Assembly (NCBI RefSeq): GCF_040359615.1
Contig: NZ_CP132942.1
Span: 2,728,001-2,792,000 of the forward strand
Direction: 5' to 3'
From: Tunturibacter psychrotolerans
GTDB taxonomy: Bacteria > Acidobacteriota > Terriglobia > Terriglobales > Acidobacteriaceae
Length of the DNA stretch: 64,000 nt
Positions 27,261 through 35,955 of the stretch are shown here, piece by piece. The notes below the pieces were generated by a model, which was given only the letters and a program-made list of their open reading frames with translations, had not been told where the DNA came from and searched no databases. A program made the position numbers and the translations under genes. Within the stretch, counting starts at the first letter, position 1, and each line of letters begins with the position of its first letter.

Positions 27261-28609
27261 GCATCGATCTCCGCGGTGGAGCTTGTGTCCGCGTCGTGAT
27301 GCAGCTTCTCGGACTGAATGAAACGTCGTCGAGACGCATCGAAGTCGAAGATCTCTGCGTAGCGGCCCCAGTTGATCGCCGTTTCCAACTGACGAAGGGT
27401 CTCGTCTTCGCTGAACTGCTCGTCGAGCATGTCGTGGAAGAACTCCTCCGGCACGCTGCGGTCGCTCTTGGACTCGATCGCGCGCACGATCTGGCGCAGC
27501 AGCAGAACGTTCTCCACTGCGGCGCTGCGAAAGAGCTCTTTCTGGCGCAGGATCTCTGAGTTCGCATATTCGGCGCCAGTGGGAGTAATGGCAGCGTCGC
27601 CTTCTGTAACCGTCAGAAAGCCAAGCAGTTGCGCGGCGTCCACAATGGGCAGGAGATCGTCGATTTGGAATGCGAGATCATCGGCTAGGCGGTAGATGTC
27701 GTCCTTGCCGTTGTGGTCTAGCACTAGCTCAAGCAAACCTGCGATTCCACCGGGCCGCGCGTGCGGAAGCATCTGGTAGTGCATCTGCCTTTGATCGCGT
27801 ACGGGCTTGCCGGTCGAGGTCTGCGGTAGCGCCGGTGGCTGTGCATCCGGCTGCGTCAGCACCTTGTAGATGTAGTCGACCAGTTGCGTGAAGGAGGTCG
27901 CCTTTCGGTCGCGTGGATGCGGAATTGCGACCTGGAAGTCGGTCCTCACGTGGCCGGGATTCCGACCGAGCACGATGATGCGATCGGCCAGCAAAACCGC
28001 CTCTTCGATGTTATGTGTAACGATGAAGATTGCTTGTGTCGGAATCGTTTTGTTTTGCCAGAGCTCCAGCAGTTCGCTGCGCAGATTCTCTGCCGTCAGC
28101 ACATCCAAAGCGGAGAACGGCTCATCCATGAACAATACTTCAGGCTCAACAACCAGCGCGCGGGCGAAACCCACGCGCTGTCGCATGCCGCCCGACAGCT
28201 CCTTCGGATAAGCGGCCTGGAAGCCGTCCAGACCAACCGTATCGAGGATCTTGAGGCTGCGTTTTCGGCGCTCCGCCGGCTCCATGCCGCGCGCCTTCAG
28301 TGGCGCGTCGACATTCTCGAGCACCGTTAGCCACGGGAAGAGAGCGAAGCTTTGAAACACGATGGAAACGTTTACACTTGCCGTTGCAATTGGCTTTTCG
28401 TGCCAGTAAACTTCGCCGGCAGAAGGCGTCGATAAACCGGTCAACATTCGCAGAAGAGTAGATTTCCCAGAGCCTGACGGCCCAAGTAATGCAACGATCT
28501 CGCCGGCCCCGATCGACAGGTCTGTCGGCGAGATTACCTGAATGCGATTTTCGCTTGGTTGCGCGTAGTATTTTTCGACGCGTTCGGCACGTATGATGGC
28601 TGTCTGCAT
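27257..28609 (-). CDS. ABC transporter ATPase with C-terminal AAA-associated domain
   Basis: 450 residues. Walker A is GPSGSGKSTLLRMLTG, then Q-loop, signature LSGGMRQRVGFARAL, Walker B VLFMDEPFSALD and H-loop IVTHNIEEA, in the first about 230 residues; this is NitT/TauT/SsuB-like. The C-terminal about 150 residues (GGIAGLLELVLDHNGKDDIYRLADDL and on) match the AAA-associated domain seen in ABC proteins with double-domain permeases, possibly a regulatory or ligand-sensing module. ATG 28609 was chosen because it gives the standard N-terminus (MQTAIIRAERVEKYYA) without the non-homologous leader starting at TTG 28666. It drives the permease encoded just downstream in a 4-bp overlap. Confidence 0.88.
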   Translation of the reverse strand: MQTAIIRAERVEKYYAQPSENRIQVISPTDLSIGAGEIVALLGPSGSGKSTLLRMLTGLSTPSAGEVYWHEKPIATASVNVSIVFQSFALFPWLTVLENVDAPLKARGMEPAERRKRSLKILDTVGLDGFQAAYPKELSGGMRQRVGFARALVVEPEVLFMDEPFSALDVLTAENLRSELLELWQNKTIPTQAIFIVTHNIEEAVLLADRIIVLGRNPGHVRTDFQVAIPHPRDRKATSFTQLVDYIYKVLTQPDAQPPALPQTSTGKPVRDQRQMHYQMLPHARPGGIAGLLELVLDHNGKDDIYRLADDLAFQIDDLLPIVDAAQLLGFLTVTEGDAAITPTGAEYANSEILRQKELFRSAAVENVLLLRQIVRAIESKSDRSVPEEFFHDMLDEQFSEDETLRQLETAINWGRYAEIFDFDASRRRFIQSEKLHHDADTSSTAEIDA

Positions 28610-28778
28610 AGGAAATATGGTGGTACGGAAGCAGTCTGAGGATTTTTGTGGCGGTTTGTCAGACAACCACCTCTGCGCTCAGCGTATCATTACTGAGCGG
28701 GGAGAAATATCAATCTGCTGCCTGCGTACGTCAATTTAAAACTGAACCTTGAACCTTCTACTTTTGGGGAAACTTAGC

Positions 28779-29162
28779 ATGGCAGATTTAACCTCTACCG
28801 CAACACCCAAGCCCAAGGTGCTGGTCGCTGACGACGAGCAGGTGATTGCGAATACTCTGGCAATAATCCTCAATCAGGCGGGCTTTGAAGCTCGCGCAGT
28901 CTTCAGCGGCGAGAAGGCCGTCGAGTCGCTTGAGAGCTTTAAACCCGACATGCTCATCAGCGACGTCATCATGACCGGTATGACCGGGATCGAAGCAGCA
29001 ATCATCACCCGGAGCAAGCTGCCGAGTTGTAAGATCCTGCTCTTTTCAGGCCAGGCCGCTACTGCGGATCTGCTCGAAAAAGCTCGCGCGCAAGGGCACG
29101 AGTTCGAAATCCTCGCGAAGCCCGTCCACCCTACCGATCTTTTGGCAAAGTTGCGCGGCTAA
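28779..29162 (+). CDS. Single-domain response regulator
   Basis: 127 residues: the acidic pair in VLVADDEQVI, phospho-acceptor Asp in DMLISDVIMTGMTG (about residue 60), Thr/Ser in LLFSGQ and the conserved Lys in ILAKPVHP. No output domain, so it acts by protein contact, CheY- or Spo0F-like. The partner kinase is unknown; the orphan PAS kinase at 13.8 kb is one candidate. ATG 28779 starts behind GGGGAAACTT; the ten extra in-frame codons upstream (MNLLLLGKLS) lack an SD. Confidence 0.85.
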   Translation: MADLTSTATPKPKVLVADDEQVIANTLAIILNQAGFEARAVFSGEKAVESLESFKPDMLISDVIMTGMTGIEAAIITRSKLPSCKILLFSGQAATADLLEKARAQGHEFEILAKPVHPTDLLAKLRG

Positions 29163-29196
29163 CTCTTCGGCCGCGTGATAAGAAACGACGAAAAGA

Positions 29197-29219
29197 GCGG
29201 GACCACTTCGGTCCTGCTT
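29197..29219 (+). terminator. Terminator after the response regulator
   Basis: The stem AGCGGGACC / GGTCCTGCT (one G-T pair) with loop ACTTC is followed by TTTCTTTTGC, 34 bp past the stop. Confidence 0.85.
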
Positions 29220-29240
29220 TCTTTTGCTAAAAAAACAAAA

Positions 29241-29858
29241 TTACGGTTGCTCCTGGGTCGAAGAAGAAACAGGGAACTGACGTCGTTCCTTTACTTTGAC
29301 AGCAGGCACCCCCGCATACACAGTCCAGGGCTCGAGAGTTCGCGTCGCAACCGATCCCAGCCCGAGGACAGCTCCCTCACCCACATTCACCCCAGGCGCC
29401 ACTGACGCCCTCGCACAGACCCAGGCGTATGCCCCAATCTGCATCGCATAAGCGATCAGAGGGAACGCCGGGTCGTCATAGTCATGGGTCGCCGCGCAAA
29501 CATACGCATCCTGAGACAGGATGGCGTGCGAACCGAGCGTCACCGGCGCGGGGTTGTAGATCTCGGCGCCGTCTCCGGCCGTCACTTGTTCGGCACAGAT
29601 CAGGTTCCACGGAGCCCATACCTTCGAGCGCGGGTAGAAGTGACAGTTCGGCCCCATCTTCGCTCCGAACCGACGAAGAAGAAACGCACGCCAGGAATGT
29701 AACGGGCGTGGTGACGTTCTATACAAGATTGCCCAACACAGATTCCAGTTCAGTCGCCGCAGCCTGTCCTGCAACGAAAACGCCGGACGCAGATAGGGGT
29801 CCGCGGCTGTCTCCGCCGAGATATGCTCTGCCGCGTTGTAGTGAATCTGCTTCGGCAT
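29241..29858 (-). CDS. WcaF-like colanic-acid/exopolysaccharide acetyltransferase
   Basis: 205 residues with left-handed beta-helix hexapeptide repeats (GPNCHFYPRSKVWAPWNLIC, LGSHAILSQDAYVCAATHDY, VCARASVAPGVNVGEGAVLG, followed by AVLGLGSVA) typical of O-acetyltransferases using acetyl-CoA. The leading segment RLRRLNWNLCWAILYRTSPR is the one seen in WcaF-type colanic acid enzymes. It is last in the minus-strand EPS block (the next gene, a GT4 enzyme, starts 9 bp away), so it should acetylate a sugar of the surface polysaccharide. The active-site His is inferred in AATHDYDD. Confidence 0.88.
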   Translation of the reverse strand: MPKQIHYNAAEHISAETAADPYLRPAFSLQDRLRRLNWNLCWAILYRTSPRPLHSWRAFLLRRFGAKMGPNCHFYPRSKVWAPWNLICAEQVTAGDGAEIYNPAPVTLGSHAILSQDAYVCAATHDYDDPAFPLIAYAMQIGAYAWVCARASVAPGVNVGEGAVLGLGSVATRTLEPWTVYAGVPAVKVKERRQFPVSSSTQEQP

Positions 29859-29867
29859 CGCCGCTTC

Positions 29868-31043
29868 CTACTCGGATTCCACTGCGGTGGGAGTGAGTAC
29901 TGTAGCCGTTCCAAATAACCGGATGATCGCCTTCGCATTCTCGCGCATGTCATAACGGCGATGGAAACACTGATATGCCAGCTCAGCCATGCGTTGACGC
30001 TCGGCAACTGTCATACTGATCCAACCCCTAAGCAGCTTCAAGGTGCCATCGGGGGTGTCGAGTTCCATCAACCCCGCACCGTCCTCAGCAATCTCTTCGG
30101 CAATATTCACTTTATCGGCCAGCAGGACGGGTTTTCCGCAAGCCAGAGCCTCGGCAACCGCAATCCCAAAGTTCTCCTGGTGGGAAGGCAGGATGAAAGC
30201 CTCCGACCCGTAAAACGCTCCCCACTTCGCATCTCCGGTGACCATGCCCGGCCAGAAGACCCGGTCTTTGATCCCCAGGTTCGCGGCCGTCTGCTTCAAC
30301 TTCGCGCTCCACTGCTGCTGGTCCGGTCCCGCCATCACGAGGTAAAGATCGGGGTCATCGGCTGCGACCTTCGCGAACGCGTCGATCAGCATATCGCAAC
30401 CCTTCTTGCGATGAATCCGCCCGAGAAACACCAGATATCTCTTGCCCTTCGCTTCAGGGCACTTCGCAAAAAAAGCACGCCTCTGCACGTCAGGATCGCC
30501 CGTCGGACCGCTCGCACCGTACGGCACCACATAGCCATTCCAGCGATGCAGCCAGAAGCTTTGCTCCGCGAGCCGCTTCTCCGCCTTCGAAGTAAACAGC
30601 ACCCGATACGCTCCGCGCAGGATCCAGTACTCCGCCGGTATCCAGTAGAGCCACTTCTTGATATGTTTCAGCGGAAACGCGTGTTTGAAGTAGGGATCGA
30701 GCATGCCATGCGTAAACACAACGTAGGGAGTGTTGCCCGCGAGCGTTCGCCACGCCGCATACCCGCAGTACTGCCAAAGTCCATTCACCACCACACCGTC
30801 AAAGCGATGACGATTTTCGCGCAGCCAGGGCAACAGCTTTGAGTTGAAGCCATACGTGGTACGCACCGGACCCAACGCGTGAACCGGAAATCCGACATCG
30901 TTCAGGTAAGGTGCTGACGGATCGTCCAGCGTTACCACCTCGCCGGTATAGCCGATCGGACCGTAGCTGAGCAGAACCCGAACCGACTCCGTAGGGCCGC
31001 CTGCCGCAGGGTTCAGTGTTCCAATGATGTGCAGAATCCGCAT
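29868..31043 (-). CDS. GT4-family glycosyltransferase (EPS block)
   Basis: A 391-residue GT-B protein starting RILHIIGTLNPAAGGPTESV, with the donor-domain strand RYLVFLGRIHRKKGCDMLIDAF and the EX7E-type motif ENFGIAVAE inside SHQENFGIAVAEALACGKP. GT4 enzymes are retaining and transfer hexoses to lipid-linked repeat units on the cytosolic face. It is flanked by an acetyltransferase (9 bp) and another GT4 (175 bp). Which linkage it makes cannot be told. Confidence 0.88.
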   Translation of the reverse strand: MRILHIIGTLNPAAGGPTESVRVLLSYGPIGYTGEVVTLDDPSAPYLNDVGFPVHALGPVRTTYGFNSKLLPWLRENRHRFDGVVVNGLWQYCGYAAWRTLAGNTPYVVFTHGMLDPYFKHAFPLKHIKKWLYWIPAEYWILRGAYRVLFTSKAEKRLAEQSFWLHRWNGYVVPYGASGPTGDPDVQRRAFFAKCPEAKGKRYLVFLGRIHRKKGCDMLIDAFAKVAADDPDLYLVMAGPDQQQWSAKLKQTAANLGIKDRVFWPGMVTGDAKWGAFYGSEAFILPSHQENFGIAVAEALACGKPVLLADKVNIAEEIAEDGAGLMELDTPDGTLKLLRGWISMTVAERQRMAELAYQCFHRRYDMRENAKAIIRLFGTATVLTPTAVESE

Positions 31044-31218
31044 AAATCTTTGACTATCGACTCTTAAGCATAGCAGCAGAGTTCTCCTCGAAGCCTGCGC
31101 GAACTTAAGTGGTAGTTACGTCGACAACCTCCTTGTCACGGATGCGATTGCTTGTCGAAGCCCGATCATATCCTTGTCGGCTTCGGTCAGGAGATCCCAT
31201 GGAAGTTAGCGGCCCACT

Positions 31219-32472
31219 CTACGCAACGATCTTACGTGTCAGCTGTGCAATGGCTCCGCGAAGCGCCAGAATGTCCTCTTCAAAGCTCCATGCGTTAATT
31301 CGATCGAGCGCATGCCGGCCCATCTGTTCCGCGGTCTCAGGTGTAGCAAGCACGCGGCGCAACGCCTCAGTCAACGCGTTCACATCGCCCACGGGAAAGA
31401 CGCATCCCTCCACGCCGTCGGTCACCAGATCGGGCTGACACCCGATATCGTCAGAGAGGATCACAGCCCGGGCGGCATTCATCGCCTCATTCACGACCAA
31501 TCCCCAGGCTTCATGACGTGCAGGCAACACAAACACGCTTGAAAGATCGAAGAATCTTGGCAGCTCCGATTGATTGCGAAAACCGCAGAATCGCACGCCG
31601 GCTAATCCCTTCGCCTTGGTCCTCTCTTCAAGTGCATTTCGTTCCTCACCGTCGCCAACGATGAGCAGGTAAGGTTGTGGATGGTCCGTCTTGTCGTTGA
31701 TCAGACGCTCGTAGGCATCCAGTAGATCGACGCAGTGTTTCCGTTGTTGCAGCTTTGAAGCAAACAGAATGACCGGTCTTGCCGCGTCGAGCCCTAGTTC
31801 TTTTCGCAACTCGTAGCGTCTTGCGACCGCTTCGCGGCTTCGTCGTTGAAAGTATTCATTGTCGACTGCGTAGGGCATCAGAAAGGTCGGCACATCATCG
31901 CCAAGATAGTGTTGCCAGTACTCCGCGTTCATCGTCCCGACCGGCAGAACACCGGCCACCATGTTTTTCAAGAACTGAAAGAACATCTTCTTCAAAATAA
32001 GTTTTGGCCCACTTCGCGAACGGTCGCGCAGCCACGACTCCGCTCGTAGCAGCACCGGAATCCCCAGCGCTTTGGCGGCCAGCATTCCATGGAATGCATT
32101 CACCGTGTTGTAGCCGTGCGTCCACAGCAGATCGTACCCGGGTTCACCGTTGCGGCCGCGAAGCTCGCTGAAGATGCCGTAGCTCAATGGAGTCGTCACG
32201 GTTTGCGTTCCATCGTCACGAATCACCGGCAGAAACTTATGACGGTATCCATCGAGCAACGGCACGTCCCACTTTACCTCGATGCCGAAGCCTTTATCCT
32301 GGTAGCCGCGAATCGAAAAGTCCGAGCCGAAGAACACGGTCAGATCGATGTCCGGCTCCTGCGCGATTCGCCGCAGCAGTGGAGCCTGGTACTGGATAGG
32401 GTGGCTAACCAGATAGGCCAGCCTCACCTTGTTTTTCAACCCATTGCCGACCCCTGACGGTGGTAAAACCAT
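31219..32472 (-). CDS. Second GT4-family glycosyltransferase (EPS block)
   Basis: A 417-residue GT-B protein: acceptor domain VRLAYLVSHPIQYQAPLLRR, donor strand VILFASKLQQRKHCVDLLDAY, and EX7E motif EAWGLVVNE in ARHEAWGLVVNEAMNAARAV. The N-terminal YLVSHPIQYQ block is common in GT4 enzymes of EPS clusters. The first about 15 codons (MVLPPSGVGNGLKNK) may be non-native; a later start is possible. It follows the Wza-like gene by 46 bp and likely shares its transcript. A role in building the repeat unit is inferred from context. Confidence 0.85.
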   Translation of the reverse strand: MVLPPSGVGNGLKNKVRLAYLVSHPIQYQAPLLRRIAQEPDIDLTVFFGSDFSIRGYQDKGFGIEVKWDVPLLDGYRHKFLPVIRDDGTQTVTTPLSYGIFSELRGRNGEPGYDLLWTHGYNTVNAFHGMLAAKALGIPVLLRAESWLRDRSRSGPKLILKKMFFQFLKNMVAGVLPVGTMNAEYWQHYLGDDVPTFLMPYAVDNEYFQRRSREAVARRYELRKELGLDAARPVILFASKLQQRKHCVDLLDAYERLINDKTDHPQPYLLIVGDGEERNALEERTKAKGLAGVRFCGFRNQSELPRFFDLSSVFVLPARHEAWGLVVNEAMNAARAVILSDDIGCQPDLVTDGVEGCVFPVGDVNALTEALRRVLATPETAEQMGRHALDRINAWSFEEDILALRGAIAQLTRKIVA

Positions 32473-32518
32473 ATTTTTTTCGGTTCTCGTGCAAAACCAG
32501 CTAACGATGTGACGGCTA

Positions 32519-33595
32519 CTACTGAACAGCGATAAGGAAAATAGAAACGATACCCAACAGCGTAGAGATACCGCCGTTCTTGATCGCCGACTTCATAGGA
32601 TTGGTAGGTAGGAACACGATGTCTTCGGCCTGAAGCACAGGATCAGGTGCCTTCCCGTTAATCACCTTCGAGAGGTCGATTTTGACCACCTGTCGGGTTG
32701 TACCCGTCGTGCGGATGATCCTGAGATCGTTGAATCTACCTTCCCATCCGGGCCCTCCTGCCAGCGCCGCTATCTTCATCAAAGTGATTGGGGAGTTCTG
32801 TTGCAGCGGAATGGCGCCCTGGGTCTTGAAGGCGCCCAGAAGATAAACAACGCCGACCCGAGGCACAATAATCGTGTCGCGTGGAAAGATCGGAATATTG
32901 ATCAGCGCGCTCTTTTGAGGATCGGTTCCGAGGTCGATCACAATCGGCTCCGCCATGCCATAACGATTGATCGTAATCACGTGGCTTGCCGTCGGGGGCA
33001 GTCCGCCGCCTCCGGATACAACTGTTGTCGCTCCGCCTCCGCCTCCGCCTCCGGAACCCAGTGCCGCCAATACATCGAACAGTCGCCGTTGGCCAATCAC
33101 CGGAACAATGCCGTGCAGCTCTCCTATGACAGTGACGATCTGATTGGGCGAGTCTGTGACCTGGACTGACACTTGGGGGTCGCGATACATCCCCGCCGCC
33201 TTCAGCTTTTGCGCGATCAGATCCTGGGCCTGATGCAGTGTCAGACCGTCCACCGTCACATTCCCGATCAGGGGTAGTTGGACTGTACCGTCAAGGCCTA
33301 TCCGTGCCCCTGCAACGTAGTCCGCGTTTCCGAAGATCCGAACTGAGAAAACATCCCCGACCCCCAAATAGGGGTCTCGGCCCGCGGGAAACAAAATTGC
33401 CGGATCGGTCGTTATCGTGATGGGGGGATTTACTTCACTCGAGATCCCGAGTGCAGGCCCGCTGAACTGTGCCTCGGCGTAGCGAGCGGAGACGACCATC
33501 AGGAGAAGAGCAACTGAAGCAAACCATACCCTGCGCCAGACGACCTGATTCACAAGCTTGCTTGCGCCAGTTCGGCCTTCCTGTTTCTGTCTCAT
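32519..33595 (-). CDS. Polysaccharide export outer-membrane protein (Wza-like, SLBB)
   Basis: 358 residues. Signal region about 20-43 (ending SARYAEAQ). The Poly_export domain begins DPYLGVGDVFSVRIFGNADY and continues to VDGLTLHQAQDLIAQKLKA. SLBB-type domains follow: one starting QIVTVIGELHGIVPVIGQRR and another VVYLLGAFKTQGAIPLQQ. Between them is a Gly-rich insertion (LGSGGGGGGGATTVV). There is a C-terminal hydrophobic helix ISTLLGIVSIFLIAV. No lipobox is obvious. It forms the outer-membrane exit channel for the polysaccharide with the Wzc-like kinase, whose stop overlaps this start by 4 bp (ATGA). Confidence 0.9.
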   Translation of the reverse strand: MRQKQEGRTGASKLVNQVVWRRVWFASVALLLMVVSARYAEAQFSGPALGISSEVNPPITITTDPAILFPAGRDPYLGVGDVFSVRIFGNADYVAGARIGLDGTVQLPLIGNVTVDGLTLHQAQDLIAQKLKAAGMYRDPQVSVQVTDSPNQIVTVIGELHGIVPVIGQRRLFDVLAALGSGGGGGGGATTVVSGGGGLPPTASHVITINRYGMAEPIVIDLGTDPQKSALINIPIFPRDTIIVPRVGVVYLLGAFKTQGAIPLQQNSPITLMKIAALAGGPGWEGRFNDLRIIRTTGTTRQVVKIDLSKVINGKAPDPVLQAEDIVFLPTNPMKSAIKNGGISTLLGIVSIFLIAVQ

Positions 33596-35847
33596 CGCTT
33601 GGTCTCCCCGCCCTTGGTGTGGTCTCCGTGGGCGACAGTCTGCGACTCCCAGCTGTCCGAATCCACACTTGAGTAGGAGTAACCCGAATAGCCGTAATAG
33701 CCGTAGTACTCGGGCGAATTCAGATCAACTGCATTCAGCACAATTCCAGTAATCGCTGCCCCAGAGCGTAGCAGCAGATCTCTTGCTCTTCGCACCACAT
33801 GTTTGCTCGATTTGCCATGACGCACCACCAGCACAACGGCGTCCGCCTGGCGCGCCAGAATCACGCCATCGGTCACGGAGAGGATTGGCGGAGAGTCGAT
33901 CACGATGTAGTCATACAGATCTCCACAGCGCTTAAGAATGGTCTCCATCGCATCCGAACTTAGCATCTCCGTAGGGAATGGCGGAACAGGTCCACTCGGC
34001 AGAATATCGAGGTTGGGAATCTCAGGCACTCTCTGGACCGTATCCTCCAGTTTGGTTGCGCCGGTCAATACGGTCGTCAACCCGATCTTGCCGTTCAACC
34101 CGAACCGATGATGGATATTGGGCCGGCGAAGGTCTCCATCGATCAGCAGAACGCGAGTGTCCCGTTGCGCCAGGATCGCAGCAAGGTTGCTCGCAGCCGT
34201 CGTCTTTCCTTCAGAGGGCGTAGCGCTGGTCAGAACGATGTACTTCGGCGGATGTCCGGTATTGGAGAGTAGCAGCGACGTTCGCAGGGAACGGAACGCT
34301 TCTGCAAACTGCGACTTTGGCTGTGTCAGAATACCGACATTTCGTTGTGCCGTTGTGAGTGTCGCGGCCTGATCCACTGACGATTTGCGAGCTCGCGGAA
34401 TGATTGCGAGTGATGGCAGCTCCGTAATGCTTTCGATCTCCGCGATGCTCCGCAGTCCCGTGTCCAGGCTCTCCATCAGGAAGGCTACCACTACGCCTGC
34501 CAAGAGGCCGAAGACGAGAGCTGTCAGGATCACCGTCGACTGCGGCCGCAGCAGAGGCTGGGCCGGTGGCAGCGCCTGATCGACAACATCGACCTCCAGC
34601 GACTCAAGTCCTGACTGCACACTGGCCGTTCGCAAGCGCTGTTGCAGGCCATCATACAGCGTTCGGTTGGCCTCATACTCCCGCTGTCGCAGCGTGTACT
34701 CTACCAACTGATCGCGCAGCTTATAGGCCTCGGTCTTCTGGGTCTCAAGCGCGGCAGTCGTCTGGTCTTCATTCGCCTTCGCGATGACGTAGTTCTGCTT
34801 CGCCTGCGTGATCAGGCGGTTTTGCTCGTCGTCGATCTCTTTGACGTACTCATCGATCTGCGCCCTGATGGCTTTGGCTTGCGGGTGATTCGGTCCCAGC
34901 GAAGACTCCAGCGTCGCATAGCTCGCTCTTGCTCCCGCGAGCTGTCCACGCAGCATGTTGAGCTCTCCTGGCGCCGTTCCTGGAGTCAACTCAATCGTAC
35001 CTTCGAGCGTGTTGGGATCCATTCCGCTTACCACCCGGTAGCGGGCTTCGGCGATGATGCGCTGCAGCTTTGCCGCACCTGCCGCCCGGGCAAGGTCGTC
35101 AAGAGACGCGGTGATCTGATTGTGGGTCGGATCGAATCCCAGGATGCCGAGCCGACGCTGCATGTCCATCATCTGTTCCTGCGATGCCTCGACCTCCTGC
35201 TTCAAGCCATCAAGCGTGCCCGAAAGCCACACAGAGGCGCGCTGCGAAGACTCAAATCGCGTCTGATAGGTGTGTTGCATATAGTCCGCGATCACCTTGT
35301 TGACGATATCCGCCGAAAGCTTCGGATTCAGGCTGCTATAGCTGATGCGGATAATGTCAGTCTTCGGAACGATGGTGATGTGCAGGTTGCTCTGGATTCG
35401 ATGGACCGTATCCTGCCTGGTATCGGCGTCATCCAGGCTCGCATGCTCCAGAGGGCCCTTCTGCTCGAGAAAGTCTGCGTTGTTGGCAAGATCCATCTGA
35501 CGGCACACAGTCAGCATCAGCGAATCGCTCTTCAGGATCTCGATCTCGCTCAATAGTTTCGCGTTGGAATCGCCGCCATACTCCTGCACCGTGCTGACCC
35601 GGTATTCATTCGACGAGCCGGACCGAACTTGAATGCGCCCATAGGACTCATAGAGCTTTGGTTGGGATTCTGCTTTGAAGATGCCGTACGCAAGTGCAAG
35701 TAATGCCGCAATTATCAGGACCAGCTTGCGTTTCCGCAGCACAATCAGTGCTTCAGACAGCGTAGTATCTGTAACCGTAGTACTGAACCCTGCCTGGTTC
35801 GTTTCCGGAACACCCACAAGCGGCGGCTGCGTATTTTTAGAACCCAT
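33592..35847 (-). CDS. Wzc-like polysaccharide co-polymerase with BY-kinase domain
   Basis: 751 residues. A first membrane helix (about 35-55) follows a short Wzz-type N-tail; the periplasmic coiled-coil-rich part spans about 60-430; the second helix is about 440-460. The cytosolic bacterial tyrosine-kinase domain has Walker A SATPSEGKTTAASNLAA, Walker A' VLLIDGDLRRP and Walker B DYIVIDSPP. The C-terminus carries the tyrosine cluster (YYGYYGYSGYSY), the autophosphorylation tail. Wzc proteins set chain length and couple assembly to the Wza channel. The CpsB-type phosphatase at 20.6-21.4 kb is the likely reversing enzyme. The Wza-like gene overlaps by 4 bp. Confidence 0.93.
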   Translation of the reverse strand: MGSKNTQPPLVGVPETNQAGFSTTVTDTTLSEALIVLRKRKLVLIIAALLALAYGIFKAESQPKLYESYGRIQVRSGSSNEYRVSTVQEYGGDSNAKLLSEIEILKSDSLMLTVCRQMDLANNADFLEQKGPLEHASLDDADTRQDTVHRIQSNLHITIVPKTDIIRISYSSLNPKLSADIVNKVIADYMQHTYQTRFESSQRASVWLSGTLDGLKQEVEASQEQMMDMQRRLGILGFDPTHNQITASLDDLARAAGAAKLQRIIAEARYRVVSGMDPNTLEGTIELTPGTAPGELNMLRGQLAGARASYATLESSLGPNHPQAKAIRAQIDEYVKEIDDEQNRLITQAKQNYVIAKANEDQTTAALETQKTEAYKLRDQLVEYTLRQREYEANRTLYDGLQQRLRTASVQSGLESLEVDVVDQALPPAQPLLRPQSTVILTALVFGLLAGVVVAFLMESLDTGLRSIAEIESITELPSLAIIPRARKSSVDQAATLTTAQRNVGILTQPKSQFAEAFRSLRTSLLLSNTGHPPKYIVLTSATPSEGKTTAASNLAAILAQRDTRVLLIDGDLRRPNIHHRFGLNGKIGLTTVLTGATKLEDTVQRVPEIPNLDILPSGPVPPFPTEMLSSDAMETILKRCGDLYDYIVIDSPPILSVTDGVILARQADAVVLVVRHGKSSKHVVRRARDLLLRSGAAITGIVLNAVDLNSPEYYGYYGYSGYSYSSVDSDSWESQTVAHGDHTKGGETKR

Positions 35848-35919
35848 TCGCTCTAGTCTACCCGAGGGGGCCTTTGGGAAGGAGGATTAGATGAGCTATG
35901 GACTCTATATGGTCCAAAA

Positions 35920-35940
35920 GTGTTACCTGATTCGTAACAC
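35920..35940 (-). terminator. Terminator-like hairpin after the Wzi gene
   Basis: GTGTTAC / GTAACAC with a 7-nt loop is followed on the minus strand by TTTTGG, 16 bp after the Wzi stop. It may partly separate Wzi from the kinase-exporter operon. Confidence 0.6.
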
Positions 35941-35955
35941 GCTCAGCCCGGGGCG

